A stretch of 64,000 bases of DNA from Polynucleobacter sp. UK-Gri1-W3 (GCF_018881595.1 NZ_JACVQA010000006.1:186001-250000), one strand, 5' to 3'. Positions 8,504 through 17,795 are shown, numbered from the stretch's first letter. Translations and numbers: made by a program. Notes: a model not told the origin generated them from the letters alone.

Positions 8504-9709
8504 TTAAGAGATATCTTTCAGATGTAATTTGGCAAGGTGTGGGGCGAGTCGATAAGTGATTAGGACGATAGCAATCGTCGCAGCCCCACCAAAGACGATG
8601 GAGGGTACTAGACCCATCATGCTCGCGGCAATGCCGGACTCAAGTGCGCCTAATTCATTGGATGAGCCAATGAAGATGCCATTAATAGCGCTAATTCTGC
8701 CACGCATGTGATCTGGAGTTGTGAGCTGCATGATGCTGCCTCGAATCACTACGGATATCGAATCAAAGCAACCAGAGACAAATAAGAAAAAGGCGCATAT
8801 CCATAAATTGCTGGAGATACCAAAAGCAATAATCGCTGCGCCAAATCCCGCAACTGAGATCAGGAGATGTTTTCCGGAGTCAGTTAGTATGGGTCGTCTG
8901 GCTAGGTAGATGCCTGTAATGACGGCCCCGGCCGCAGGCGCAGCACGCAAAATACCAAGGGTCTCTGGACCTGCATTGAGTACCTCTTTAACAAAGGCGG
9001 GAAGTATGGAGACTGCGCCACCGAAGAGGACGGCAAACATGTCGAGCGCCATGATTCCCAAAATGAGTTCATGCTTTCTGACGTAATGAAAGCCTTCTAA
9101 AAAACTCTTCAGGAAGTGTCCAGATAAATTGCTCGACTTTTCTTGAACAGCAGTAATAAAGGTAATGCCATACAAGCCGATCGCTCCAAAGAAGGCAGCT
9201 AGTAAATAGGTCCATTCAAGACCAGCAAAGCCAATCATGAGTCCACCCAAACCTGGGCCGGCTACTACACAAATCTGAAAGGCAGAAGAGGCGTATGCCG
9301 TGTAGCGTGGAAGTTGGTCTCTTGGAATGACTTGTCCAAAAAGCGCTTGGTAAGAAGGTCTTAGTAAGGCGCGGCCAACACCAATAAAGGCTACTGCGGT
9401 GTATATCAGTGGTACAGGTGGAGAAAGCCAGCCCAATGCAATCACCGTCAAAAATAAGCCCACTGCAATATGAATCATGCAAGCTATTGCGGCAATCCAC
9501 TTACGTGAGTGGTGATCAACTGCATGTCCGGAATAGAGTGCGAGTGCAAAGTAGGGGATAAGCTCTGCCAGGCCAATCAGTCCGAGTGAAACCACGCTAT
9601 TGGTGATTTCGTAGAGATGCCAGCCTACCGCTACCATCGTAATTTGGTAGCTGAGAGTTGCGCCGATGCGATACAGGAGCAGAGTTCTAAAGGCTTTGGC
9701 GGGATTCAT
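8504..9709 (-). CDS. MFS transporter (EntS-like exporter family)
   Basis: This 401-residue protein shows about twelve hydrophobic segments with the MFS cytoplasmic loop GHAVDHHSRKW after the second segment, and the sequence pattern of the MFS_3 exporters related to enterobactin exporter EntS. GGAGGG precedes the ATG. The promoter region is shared with the cytochrome b gene at 9753. The substrate is unknown; a siderophore or drug role would be a guess. Confidence 0.85.
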   Translation of the reverse strand: MNPAKAFRTLLLYRIGATLSYQITMVAVGWHLYEITNSVVSLGLIGLAELIPYFALALYSGHAVDHHSRKWIAAIACMIHIAVGLFLTVIALGWLSPPVPLIYTAVAFIGVGRALLRPSYQALFGQVIPRDQLPRYTAYASSAFQICVVAGPGLGGLMIGFAGLEWTYLLAAFFGAIGLYGITFITAVQEKSSNLSGHFLKSFLEGFHYVRKHELILGIMALDMFAVLFGGAVSILPAFVKEVLNAGPETLGILRAAPAAGAVITGIYLARRPILTDSGKHLLISVAGFGAAIIAFGISSNLWICAFFLFVSGCFDSISVVIRGSIMQLTTPDHMRGRISAINGIFIGSSNELGALESGIAASMMGLVPSIVFGGAATIAIVLITYRLAPHLAKLHLKDIS

Positions 9710-9752
9710 GAATTCCCTCCATTTTAGTGGAGAAGAGCATTATTCTTAAAGA

Positions 9753-10433
9753 ATGAAGAAAATTATTCGCGTATGGGACTTGCCAATCCGTTTATTTCAT
9801 TGGTTGTTAGTAGTTTGTATAGCAGGTAGCTTTGTGACTATCAATTTGGGTGATGAATTCATTCAATGGCACGCCTACTTTGGTTACAGTATTTTGACTT
9901 TGTTGATTTTCAGAATCATCTGGGGATTTGTTGGATCTACCCATGCACGCTTCTTATCATTCATTCCAAGAAAACAAGCAATTTTCGATTACTTGCGGGG
10001 GCGCTCACCCCACGTTCTTGGTCACAATCCAATAGGCGCACTTTCTGTATTCGCTCTACTGTTTGTCTTAAGCATTCAGGTATTTACAGGATTATTTGTT
10101 GATGATGAGGTCTCTTTTCAGGGGCCCTTGGCAAATTATGTATCTGGTTCGATATCTTCATTTTTATCGGAGATTCACGAAGGTAATCAAGTGGTAATAC
10201 TGACGCTGATTGCCATTCACATTGCTGCCATTCTTTTCTATAAGAAATTCAAAGGTGAAGATCTGATTAAGCCAATGATTAGTGGCGATAAAGAAATTGA
10301 CCCAAGCGAGGAGGCAAAATATTTGCCATCTGACTTGGGTCGGGCCTCCAAGGATGGAGTGCTGCAGCGCGGTTTTGCTTTGGTGTTACTAAGTGTGATC
10401 GCGGTAGCAGTGGGTTACTTGATTACGAAGTAA
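9753..10433 (+). CDS. Cytochrome b561-type membrane protein
   Basis: This 226-residue membrane protein has four main hydrophobic segments and the pattern of Ni/Fe-hydrogenase-type b cytochromes: VWDLPIRLFHW at the start, QWHAYFGY, and H-rich segments around SEIHEG and IAIHIAA that would bind two hemes. A fifth hydrophobic stretch closes the C-terminus. It probably passes electrons between quinol and a soluble cytochrome. The class II cytochrome c gene converging at 10486 is a likely partner. Confidence 0.85.
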   Translation: MKKIIRVWDLPIRLFHWLLVVCIAGSFVTINLGDEFIQWHAYFGYSILTLLIFRIIWGFVGSTHARFLSFIPRKQAIFDYLRGRSPHVLGHNPIGALSVFALLFVLSIQVFTGLFVDDEVSFQGPLANYVSGSISSFLSEIHEGNQVVILTLIAIHIAAILFYKKFKGEDLIKPMISGDKEIDPSEEAKYLPSDLGRASKDGVLQRGFALVLLSVIAVAVGYLITK

Positions 10434-10485
10434 CTCTCAATAACAGTAGTTATAAAGGTAGTCACTAAAGCTGGTTATAAGATAG

Positions 10486-10938
10486 TTATTTCTTTTTGAA
10501 ATCGTCATGACAACCTTTGCAGGTTGAGCCTACTGCGCCAAAAGATTTCTTGATGCTATCTATATCACCCGACTGAGCTGCTTTATTGAGGTCAATTACC
10601 GCTAACTGCATTTTGTCTGCAGCAGCCTTAAACTTTGCGCTGTCTGACCACACTTCAGGTTTTGCTTTACCGCCTTCAGTGCCAGGACCAAAAGCTTGCC
10701 AAGGTAAGGTAGACATCATAGTTATGATCTCAGCATTTTTACTCACATCGTCTTTATTATACGGTGCAGCACCTTTAACTACAGCTCCGATTCGTCCGAA
10801 ATGAGTGTTAATGATCGTCATGACACTTTGACGATATTCAATAGCTTTTTCTGCATTTTGAAATTGAGCAAATGCAGAACCTGTGCCAATCGCTAAAACA
10901 ATTGCAGTACCTGCTAAAAAAAATTTCTGTAATTTCAT
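10486..10938 (-). CDS. Class II cytochrome c (cytochrome c'-like)
   Basis: This 150-residue protein has a clear signal peptide ending GSAFA-QF and a single heme site CKGCH close to the C-terminus, which is the class II layout of a four-helix bundle. The Y-R-Q-S-V-M region near residue 35 is where the axial or distal residue of this family lies. It should be periplasmic. It converges on the b-type cytochrome gene and may be its redox partner. Confidence 0.9.
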   Translation of the reverse strand: MKLQKFFLAGTAIVLAIGTGSAFAQFQNAEKAIEYRQSVMTIINTHFGRIGAVVKGAAPYNKDDVSKNAEIITMMSTLPWQAFGPGTEGGKAKPEVWSDSAKFKAAADKMQLAVIDLNKAAQSGDIDSIKKSFGAVGSTCKGCHDDFKKK

Positions 10939-11002
10939 GATGGTTCTCCGTTAATCAGGTGGGCAGCGTTGTTTAAGCATATCCCAGACCAGTATTTCTC
11001 GC

Positions 11003-11665
11003 TTAAAAAATCATCCTTAAAGGAGTCATTAGAAGATTGATGATCCCTAAAAAGAGGTTGCTTAGGGGCTCCATCCATAAGGAGCCAATAATTCCTGTAA
11101 AGACGAGGCCAAGTACGATGAAGAATCCCCATGGCTCAAGCCGTCCAAGTGCTATTGATTGACGAGCCGGTAGCAGGCTAGCCAAAATTCTGCCGCCATC
11201 GAGCGGCGGTAGTGGGAAGAGGTTAAAAACCAATAGGCCAATATTCCACATCACACCTGCTTTTGCCATAGAAGTCAGAAAGGGCTCATCTATGCCAATC
11301 CCTTGGATTAGTACCCAAAAAATTGCCCAAATGACGGCCTGCACAAAATTCGATCCCGGCCCTGCCAAGGCAACCCAAATTGAGTCGATTCTTGGATTTC
11401 TGAGACGTCCAAAATTAACAGGTACAGGCTTGGCATACCCCACCAAAAAGGGGGATCCCGTCAGAATTAAGACAAGTGGAATCAATAGGGTGCCTACTGG
11501 GTCTATATGTTTAACAGGGTTCAGGCTTACCCGACCAAGCATATAAGCAGTGTTATCACCAAATTTGCGGGCTGCATAACCATGGGCTGCTTCATGGATG
11601 GTGATGGCAAAAATCAGGGGAATCGCATTAATGGCGACAGCTTGGATAGAATAGTCAGTAATCAT
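11003..11665 (-). CDS. Site-2 protease family (M50) metalloprotease
   Basis: The protein is about 220 residues with zinc-binding HEAAHG near the N-terminus and NLFPLPPLDGGRI later, the two metal motifs of M50 intramembrane proteases. It has about five to six hydrophobic segments and no PDZ domain, as in the short cyanobacterial/bacterial type. I take the ATG at 11665 as start; an in-frame TTG at 11692 would add nine residues, and neither has a clear ribosome site. Its membrane substrate is unknown. Confidence 0.85.
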   Translation of the reverse strand: MITDYSIQAVAINAIPLIFAITIHEAAHGYAARKFGDNTAYMLGRVSLNPVKHIDPVGTLLIPLVLILTGSPFLVGYAKPVPVNFGRLRNPRIDSIWVALAGPGSNFVQAVIWAIFWVLIQGIGIDEPFLTSMAKAGVMWNIGLLVFNLFPLPPLDGGRILASLLPARQSIALGRLEPWGFFIVLGLVFTGIIGSLWMEPLSNLFLGIINLLMTPLRMIF

Positions 11666-11693
11666 GGCAATATGATATCCATAGGAGCTCAAA

Positions 11694-11861
11694 GTGACTG
11701 AAGAAAAGAAACCCGATTCAAAAACCCCAGCAAAAGCGGTTGTAGCTAAGCCGCCAGCACGTCCACCCGTTCCAAAAGGACCCTCGGGACCGGCAGGAAG
11801 GCCTCAGGCAGGCTTTGGCGGGGGAAAAGGCATGATGCGCAAGGCCGGACGCGGTCGATAG
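11694..11861 (+). CDS. Small proline- and glycine-rich basic protein (55 aa)
   Basis: A GTG start preceded by AGGAG (11683-11687) at 6-nt spacing opens a 55-residue frame. The protein begins TEEKKPDSKTPAK, continues as a Pro/Ala/Arg/Gly-rich chain (RPPVPKGPSGPAGRP), and ends GGGKGMMRKAGRGR. No hydrophobic segment or known domain is visible; it should be disordered and basic. It starts back to back with the M50 protease gene. Function unknown. The well-placed ribosome site is the main support for it being real. Confidence 0.6.
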   Translation: MTEEKKPDSKTPAKAVVAKPPARPPVPKGPSGPAGRPQAGFGGGKGMMRKAGRGR

Positions 11862-11906
11862 TGGATAATTACTCTATTCATTAATGTGTTTACAGAGGAT
11901 TTAGCA

Positions 11907-12044
11907 ATGAACGAGTGGCATAACGAATCTAAAGAAGAAATCAACAAAAAGATCATTACATTGGTCGTGATGTTGGCAGGCGCTACCAGCTTGGCTATTT
12001 TGTTTGCCTTAGTTGCGGCTCACATAGGTTACGTATTCGGTTAA
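11907..12044 (+). CDS. Small single-pass membrane protein (45 aa)
   Basis: An ATG with GAGGA nearby opens a 45-residue frame. A charged N-terminus (NEWHNESKEEINKK) is followed by one hydrophobic helix of about 24 residues and a short tail. The layout fits an inner-membrane microprotein with its N-terminus in the cytoplasm. It lies 9 bp before the dioxygenase-like gene and after the 55-residue gene, so all three could share a transcript. Function unknown. Confidence 0.6.
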   Translation: MNEWHNESKEEINKKIITLVVMLAGATSLAILFALVAAHIGYVFG

Positions 12045-12053
12045 TCTGCATTA

Positions 12054-12833
12054 ATGACTAGCCATCGCCAACCTGCAATATTTGCTGGCCATGGCAGTCC
12101 AATGTATGCCATAGAGCCCAACCGCTACACAGCGGCTTGGTCGGCTCTTGGAAAATCCTTAAAGCGTCCTGACGCTATATTGGTGATCTCGGCGCATTGG
12201 GTAACTCGAGGCACCTGGGTTACTGCAATGCCAAAACCAAAAACGATTCACGACTTTGGCGGCTTTCCACAAGCGCTATTTGATATTCAGTATCCAGCAC
12301 CTGGCAGCCCTGCCCTTGCGGATCGCGTACAAGAATTATTAAGCGTCTCTGTAGTGCTAGAAGAAAATGAGTGGGGCATCGATCATGGTGCTTGGTCTGT
12401 TCTCAAATATATGTATCCAGAAGCTGATGTACCAGTAGTGCAATTGAGTCTCGATGGTTCTATGACGGCGCGTGAACACTACGAGCTTGCTAGGCAGCTA
12501 CGCCCTTTGCGTGATGAGAATATCTTGATCCTCTCGAGTGGTAACGTGGTGCATAACTTACGCACGATCCATTGGCAAGAGGGTGCCGAGCCTTATCCTT
12601 GGGCAATAAAATTTAATGATTTTTTTGTGTCAGAAATGTGTGCCAATCATCACGATTCTTTGATTGATTGGGAGGGTTATGGTGATGTAGCGCATCTTGC
12701 TATTCCAACTGCTGAACACTATTGGCCTGCTTTATATACCTTGGCTTTACAAGAAGAGGGTGAGCAAGTAAAAGTCTATGCAGATGGAATCGAGATGAGT
12801 TCTATTGGCATGCTGGGTTTTTCAATTCAATAA
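12054..12833 (+). CDS. Extradiol ring-cleavage dioxygenase, DODA/YgiD type
   Basis: This 259-residue protein matches the class III extradiol (LigB-like) fold of 4,5-DOPA dioxygenases. Metal-binding and active-site histidines are visible in FAGHGSP, ISAHWV, IDHGAWSVL and SGNVVHNLR. It should open catechol-type rings using a metal and oxygen; the bacterial YgiD group acts on L-DOPA-like catechols, but the native substrate is usually unknown. It is followed closely by crcB, with which it has no evident functional link. Confidence 0.88.
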   Translation: MTSHRQPAIFAGHGSPMYAIEPNRYTAAWSALGKSLKRPDAILVISAHWVTRGTWVTAMPKPKTIHDFGGFPQALFDIQYPAPGSPALADRVQELLSVSVVLEENEWGIDHGAWSVLKYMYPEADVPVVQLSLDGSMTAREHYELARQLRPLRDENILILSSGNVVHNLRTIHWQEGAEPYPWAIKFNDFFVSEMCANHHDSLIDWEGYGDVAHLAIPTAEHYWPALYTLALQEEGEQVKVYADGIEMSSIGMLGFSIQ

Positions 12834-12843
12834 AGAGTCGATT

Positions 12844-13221
12844 ATGTGGCTACCTATCTTTGCAATCTTCTTCGGTGCGGGCTTCGGTGCTTTATTAAGG
12901 GCAGGTTTTAATTACGCCACCGTAGGGATGGCTTCTTCACTGCCATTGGGCACTTTTATATCGAATATGGTTGGCGGATATTTAATCGGTATTGCAGTTG
13001 CATTCTTTGGTAACAATCCACATCTTTCTCCCGAGTGGAAGCTCTTAGTAGTTACTGGGTTTTTGGGAGGTCTCACTACTTTCTCAAGCTTTTCAGCTGA
13101 AGTAGTGGGTTTTATGCAGCGCGGTGAATTTACCTGGGCTTTAGGTACAGCGCTACTAAATCTTGTTGGTTCACTTGTGCTGACCTTCTTGGGTATCTTG
13201 ACCTACCAGGCTCTCAAATAA
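12844..13221 (+). CDS. crcB: Fluoride channel CrcB/Fluc
   Basis: This 125-residue protein has four hydrophobic segments and the Fluc signatures: GTFISNMVGG in the second helix and GFLGGLTTFSSFSAE in the third, including the phenylalanine and serine/threonine residues lining the pore. It works as a dual-topology dimer that lets fluoride leave the cell. I chose the ATG at 12844 because it begins directly with the first membrane segment; the longer in-frame form would run into the preceding gene. No fluoride riboswitch is seen in the short gap upstream. Confidence 0.94.
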   Translation: MWLPIFAIFFGAGFGALLRAGFNYATVGMASSLPLGTFISNMVGGYLIGIAVAFFGNNPHLSPEWKLLVVTGFLGGLTTFSSFSAEVVGFMQRGEFTWALGTALLNLVGSLVLTFLGILTYQALK

Positions 13222-13223
13222 AA

Positions 13224-13246
13224 TTGGGGGGCACTAAGCCCCCCAA
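13224..13246 (-). terminator. GC-rich hairpin between convergent genes
   Basis: TTGGGGGGC (13224-13232) pairs with GCCCCCCAA (13238-13246) around ACTAA. On the minus strand the stem is followed by AATTTTATTT, so it best terminates the Bug-protein operon, and it probably also ends crcB. Confidence 0.7.
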
Positions 13247-13267
13247 TAGCATTCAAAATTGAATTCT

Positions 13268-14245
13268 TTACTCCGGCTTGATATTGGCTGTTTTTACAAC
13301 AGCACTCCATTTGGCACTTTCAGCTTTAATCAGGCCAGCAAATTCAGCTGGGCTTCCTCCGCCAATCTCATTGCCTTGAGAGAGCATGAGCTCGCGTAGT
13401 TGTGGATCCTTAAGTGCTTCATTTGCAGCGGCATTTAATTTATCGATGATAGCTTTTGGCGTTCCCTTGGGCGCAATCAAGCCTTGCCAATTGAGAACTT
13501 CAACCTTGGGATATCCTGCTTCAGCAAAAGTAGGCACGTTCGGTAAAAGAGGAGAGCGTTTCTTGCTAGTAATAGCAATGGGGCGTAACTTATCGGCTTT
13601 GATGCTTGGCATCGCTGAATACATTTGATCAAACATCATGGTGACGTTACCGGCCATTAGATCGGTTAAGCTAGCGGATCCACTCTTATAAGGTACGTGA
13701 ATCATATCGATGCCGGCGCTTTGTTTAAAGAGCTCACCGGATAATTGATGGCTTCCTCCAATGCCGCCTGATGAGAAAGTGAGAACACCCGGCTTAGCTT
13801 TGGCGGCCGCAACAATTTCTTGAACAGTTTTATATGGGGAGCTTGGGTTAACCACCAGTACTAGAGGCCCTTTTTCAACCAAAATGATGGGTGTGAGATC
13901 TATTTCTGGGTCGTAGCGCAAGTTGCCAAAGAGTGTTTTATTAACAGCCATGGGCGCGAAGTTGCCCATTCCAATGGTGTAGCCGTCCGGAGCGGCTCTA
14001 GAAATGAATTCTGTACCAATGTTGCCGCCAGCCCCCGGTTTGTTATCGACGATGATGGGTTGCTTCAGAATGACACTCATTTTTTGGGCAATCTGACGAC
14101 TACGTGAGTCTGCGCCACCACCGGCACCATAAGGAACAATAAAATTAATGGGTTTGCTGGGGTAGTTGTTTTGCGCAAAAGCGCCGGCAGAAAATAAGGT
14201 GCTCAGACTTATTAAACAGGCTGAAAAGTTCTGAATGAGTCGCAT
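13268..14245 (-). CDS. Bug/TctC family tripartite tricarboxylate solute-binding protein
   Basis: This 325-residue periplasmic protein has a signal peptide ending AGAFA-QNN followed by the family start YPSKPINFIVPYGAGGGAD. Bug proteins bind small carboxylic acids and normally serve TctAB permeases; no tctA or tctB gene is in the window. It is the last gene of the operon that begins at 18800 and follows the paired CHR permease genes. Confidence 0.92.
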   Translation of the reverse strand: MRLIQNFSACLISLSTLFSAGAFAQNNYPSKPINFIVPYGAGGGADSRSRQIAQKMSVILKQPIIVDNKPGAGGNIGTEFISRAAPDGYTIGMGNFAPMAVNKTLFGNLRYDPEIDLTPIILVEKGPLVLVVNPSSPYKTVQEIVAAAKAKPGVLTFSSGGIGGSHQLSGELFKQSAGIDMIHVPYKSGSASLTDLMAGNVTMMFDQMYSAMPSIKADKLRPIAITSKKRSPLLPNVPTFAEAGYPKVEVLNWQGLIAPKGTPKAIIDKLNAAANEALKDPQLRELMLSQGNEIGGGSPAEFAGLIKAESAKWSAVVKTANIKPE

Positions 14246-14266
14246 ATCTATCCTAAGAAAAATGAT

Positions 14267-14791
14267 TTAAATAAAACCCAGAATTCCTAAAGCGCCGCCA
14301 ATTGCAATGAGGTAGAGCGGATGCCAGCGTGTAAACAAGGTAATAGCAATCGTGCCAAAGGTCAACAAGTATGCGGCTGTGCTGCTATTAATCTGGAGCG
14401 CTATTCCCCAAGCCGCAGATAAAACTAAGCCTACCGCTAAAGCGCCGGCTGCCGCTTGGATGATTTTCTGCTTCCGAATATCCTGCATACCCATAATAGA
14501 GCGCTGCAAGAAATAAATCATGATTGAGGATGGCCAAGCAATTGCTAAAGTGGCAATTGCTGCACCAATCACGCCGCCCACTTTCCAGCCAATCAATGTA
14601 ACCGTCATGAGGTTGGGCCCGGGCGCGGCCTGGGCAATGGCAAAGTAATCGGCGAAGGTTTGGGAGTTAATCCAATGCTCTTGATTTACCGATAACTCGT
14701 ATAGTGTGGGGAGGAGCGCATTAATACCTCCAAATGCCACCAAGGAAAAAGCGGACAGTTTCAGAAAGAGACTGATGAGAGTGCCCATCAT
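14267..14791 (-). CDS. Chromate transporter family (CHR) half-protein, subunit 2
   Basis: This 174-residue membrane protein has about five to six hydrophobic segments and the CHR domain start SLFLKLSAFSLVAFGGINALLP with the AAPGPN motif. It is one of a pair of short CHR proteins; its ATG overlaps the stop codon of the other (14788-14791), so they are translationally coupled and probably form a heterodimer. Long CHR proteins expel chromate, but the surrounding catabolic genes raise the possibility of another anion. Confidence 0.88.
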   Translation of the reverse strand: MMGTLISLFLKLSAFSLVAFGGINALLPTLYELSVNQEHWINSQTFADYFAIAQAAPGPNLMTVTLIGWKVGGVIGAAIATLAIAWPSSIMIYFLQRSIMGMQDIRKQKIIQAAAGALAVGLVLSAAWGIALQINSSTAAYLLTFGTIAITLFTRWHPLYLIAIGGALGILGFI

Positions 14792-15336
14792 GCTTTAATC
14801 TTCTTCCATGCTAAAAAGAAAGCCAAAGGCGAGGCAAGTAAAACTACCCAACCCAGACCTAAATGAAAGTAGGTTGCAGCCAATACGGTCAAGAGGATGA
14901 CGGACAGCATGGGTGGGTATTTCAGTTCTGAACGCATCATTTTGAAGCCGGTGCTTGCAATTAGACCTACACCTACTGCAGAGATACCTCTTAGCAATCC
15001 CTGGACAATCGGCATATAGCTGTAATGTTCGTAAAGAATACCCAGCAGAATGACGATAGCTACAGGTCCCAACATTAAACCGAGTACCGCGGCAAAAGCG
15101 CCCGGCACTCCGGCAAAGCGACTGCCTACACAAACACCGAGATTGACGATATTGGGTCCTGGAACAATTTGGCAGATCCCCAGCATGGCACTGAACTCTT
15201 CAGCAGTTAACCACTTCTCTTGCTCAACAAGCATGCGGCGCGCCCAAGGGAGTACGCCGCCAAACCCAGACATCCCGATTTTGCTAAACCCAATAAAGAG
15301 TTGCTTGGGTGTCAGTGTTTTAGGCTGGGATGACAT
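14788..15336 (-). CDS. Chromate transporter family (CHR) half-protein, subunit 1
   Basis: This 182-residue CHR-domain membrane protein has the family sequence FIGFSKIGMSGFGGVLPWARRM at the start and the motif IVPGPN. It is upstream of and overlaps its partner at 14267-14791. It lies 17 bp after the 2-hydroxyacid dehydrogenase gene. Short CHR pairs are inserted in antiparallel orientation in the proteins studied. Whether chromate, sulfate or an organic anion is carried cannot be told from sequence. Confidence 0.88.
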   Translation of the reverse strand: MSSQPKTLTPKQLFIGFSKIGMSGFGGVLPWARRMLVEQEKWLTAEEFSAMLGICQIVPGPNIVNLGVCVGSRFAGVPGAFAAVLGLMLGPVAIVILLGILYEHYSYMPIVQGLLRGISAVGVGLIASTGFKMMRSELKYPPMLSVILLTVLAATYFHLGLGWVVLLASPLAFFLAWKKIKA

Positions 15337-15353
15337 CTTTTAATAGAAATCGC

Positions 15354-16331
15354 TTACTGTGGTTTAAAAGGATGTGGCACAGGTTTATTTTCTAGCCACG
15401 CTTCTAGTGTTTCGGTAATACCTTTTGAGAAAGTTGCAAAAATAGGTTCTGCAATAAATCCTAGGTGCGGCGTTACGAGAAGATTTGGGGTGTTGCGAAG
15501 TGCATCTTTTTCTGGAAGAGGCTCTACATCAAAGACATCGACCGCTGCTTGACCTGGTCTGCCTGCGGTCAAGGCCTTTTGCAGATCCGGCATATTAATG
15601 AGGGCAGCTCGTGAGGTATTGATGAGAATAGAGTCAGGTCGCATGAGTGCTAATTGATCCGCGCTAATTAAACCTTTAGTTCCGGGGCCGGCCACTAAGT
15701 GCATAGAGACGACTTTGGAAGTTTTAAGGAGTTCATCAAGACTGACCGCCTTTGCATTTTCAGCGGCGGCGCGTTCAGGCGTCATGCGAGGGCTCCAAGC
15801 AACCACTTCCATGCCAAAGGCAGCGCCAACACGCGCTACACGACTACCGATAGCGCCTAAGCCCATGATGCCTAAACGTTCGCCAGAGAGCATTGGCAGT
15901 AAAGACAAGGCATCACGCCAGCCACCAGAGGCAATGAGTTTATTTTCTTCAATAAGACGCTTAGAGGCACCCAGGATTAAGGCCCAAGTAAGTTCTGCAG
16001 TTGTTTCTTTGGAAGGTCCGCCAGGAGTACATGCCATGGGGATATTTCTAGAAACTAAGGCTGATGCTTCAAGGGTGCCATTGCGTTCACCAGTAAACAT
16101 TAAGAACTTGAGCTTGGGTAAGCGTGCAATCATCGCCTCATTAAAAGGCGAGCGATCTCGCACGATAGCAATTGCATCAGCATCTTTGACTGCTTCATAT
16201 AAGGCCTCATCTCGAAGCGGCTCATGATGAATGGTGAGCTTAGCCTGTTGATCTAATTTTTCCCAATTGGAAAAACGGCGCAACGCACGCTCATAGTCTC
16301 CGAGAATAACGATATTAGGTAATGAGGCCAT
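15354..16331 (-). CDS. D-2-hydroxyacid dehydrogenase family protein
   Basis: This 325-residue protein has GLGAIG at 157-162 and the catalytic residues R241 (NTSRA), E270 (VFDVEP) and H289 (TPHLGF). The arginine motif reads NTSRAALIN where most family members have a glycine after the arginine, a mild deviation. It should reduce or oxidise a 2-hydroxy acid with NAD(P). It lies between the MmgE/PrpD gene and the CHR pair, with short gaps that support one operon. Confidence 0.86.
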   Translation of the reverse strand: MASLPNIVILGDYERALRRFSNWEKLDQQAKLTIHHEPLRDEALYEAVKDADAIAIVRDRSPFNEAMIARLPKLKFLMFTGERNGTLEASALVSRNIPMACTPGGPSKETTAELTWALILGASKRLIEENKLIASGGWRDALSLLPMLSGERLGIMGLGAIGSRVARVGAAFGMEVVAWSPRMTPERAAAENAKAVSLDELLKTSKVVSMHLVAGPGTKGLISADQLALMRPDSILINTSRAALINMPDLQKALTAGRPGQAAVDVFDVEPLPEKDALRNTPNLLVTPHLGFIAEPIFATFSKGITETLEAWLENKPVPHPFKPQ

Positions 16332-16355
16332 GGATGAAAATCTTTCAGTTGAATA

Positions 16356-17729
16356 TTAGTCTGGTGTACAAAGGCTCAGGATTTGCTTGAGATCAGGCGC
16401 TTGTCCTAATTTCCAGATTGCAGAAATTAACTGAATCGTTTTCTCTTTGCCAATTACTGGCTCTGCCAAGCTTGTGAACTTTTGTTCCAAGTTAGCATCA
16501 CTCATTGGGTTCCCTACTGAGCCAATTGCATTCTTCACGAAGATATGTACTTCCTTACCATTCTTCAGGAAGGCTTTTACGTCTACCGATGCTTCGCTAA
16601 TGGAGGTGTCGGTAGTGGCATTTACTTTGGCGCGCAAGGCTACAACATCTGGGCGGTTCACGATGTCATCGGCATATTCACCTTCGCCAGCTTGACCAAA
16701 CATCAAACCTACGGCACAGCCGTGATATACGCTGAATTTACCTTCTAAACCATCTTTAGGGGTTTTCTTGCCGGTAAGCTCCAGCACTAGTGGGTGAACG
16801 CGCAGTTCAATACGTTCTACATCTTCTGCATTAACACCTTGGGCGCGTAATTGAGCGCAGGCATCAATGGCTGGGTGAATCACAATGCCGCAAGCAAAGG
16901 GCTTGTATGTATTTAAAGAAATCTCAAAAGACTTTCCTAGGGCGCGATCAATTTCTGACCAGTCGCATTTAGTAGAAACTGTTTGCATGTAGCCCCGTCC
17001 AGCTTCAAGCGCTTTGGGGCTTGCAGTAAAGCCATGTTTGGCTAGCAATGCAGAAAGTTGACCTGCACGTGCAGCGCCACCAGGATGAAATGGTTTAGTC
17101 ATCGTGCCAAATTGCTCGCGCATACCAACCGGTTGTGAAGCAGCAATGCCCAGGGCCATAGTAGTTTTTTGTAGATCAAGACCCATTAAGCGAGAGCATG
17201 CAGCAGCAGATCCCAGCATGCCAGTGGAACCAGTGATATGCCAACCGCGATGGTAGTGGTCTGGATACATTGCGTTACCAACACGGCAGGCAACATCGAT
17301 TCCGAGAACGAGAGAGTCAATGATTTGACGACCATTGGCACCAATGTGCTCACCTAGCGCTAGGATTGCAGAAGCTACTGGACCTGCCGGGTGGATTACG
17401 GTCTTTAAGTGGGTGTCATCAAAGTCAAATGTGTGGGAACTGATGCCGTTAATCAGTGCAGCTCCGCCCATATCGACTTTGTCCTTACGACCAAGGATGC
17501 TGGCTTGTGGCGCTGGCTGAAATTCACGGATAGCAGCTAAAGAGGATTCAACACTCTCGTGATTAGCTGCGCCAATGGCGCAACCAAGCCAATTTAAAAA
17601 TGTGCGATGAGCCTCATGCTCGACTTCCGGAGTCCAGCCTTGGCTTGGATGAGCATTAACAAACTCAGCCAATATTTTAGTAACTGGCGGTGCATTGAGA
17701 TCGGCTGCTGCGGCAATAGCATGAGACAT
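16356..17729 (-). CDS. MmgE/PrpD family protein
   Basis: This 457-residue protein is full length for the MmgE/PrpD family, whose best-known members are 2-methylcitrate dehydratase (PrpD) and cis-aconitate decarboxylase. Family features include FDFDDTH near residue 100, HVTG-like HITGSTGMLGSAAA and KPFACGIVIHPAIDA. No prpB or prpC is nearby. With Bug proteins and a hydroxy-acid dehydrogenase in the operon, it more likely dehydrates or isomerises another polycarboxylic acid. Confidence 0.88.
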   Translation of the reverse strand: MSHAIAAAADLNAPPVTKILAEFVNAHPSQGWTPEVEHEAHRTFLNWLGCAIGAANHESVESSLAAIREFQPAPQASILGRKDKVDMGGAALINGISSHTFDFDDTHLKTVIHPAGPVASAILALGEHIGANGRQIIDSLVLGIDVACRVGNAMYPDHYHRGWHITGSTGMLGSAAACSRLMGLDLQKTTMALGIAASQPVGMREQFGTMTKPFHPGGAARAGQLSALLAKHGFTASPKALEAGRGYMQTVSTKCDWSEIDRALGKSFEISLNTYKPFACGIVIHPAIDACAQLRAQGVNAEDVERIELRVHPLVLELTGKKTPKDGLEGKFSVYHGCAVGLMFGQAGEGEYADDIVNRPDVVALRAKVNATTDTSISEASVDVKAFLKNGKEVHIFVKNAIGSVGNPMSDANLEQKFTSLAEPVIGKEKTIQLISAIWKLGQAPDLKQILSLCTPD

Positions 17730-17795
17730 ATAAAGGTTCCTATAAAAGAGTGGAGTGCTTAATAATTAAAATTCAAATATATAAATTCAGAAAGA

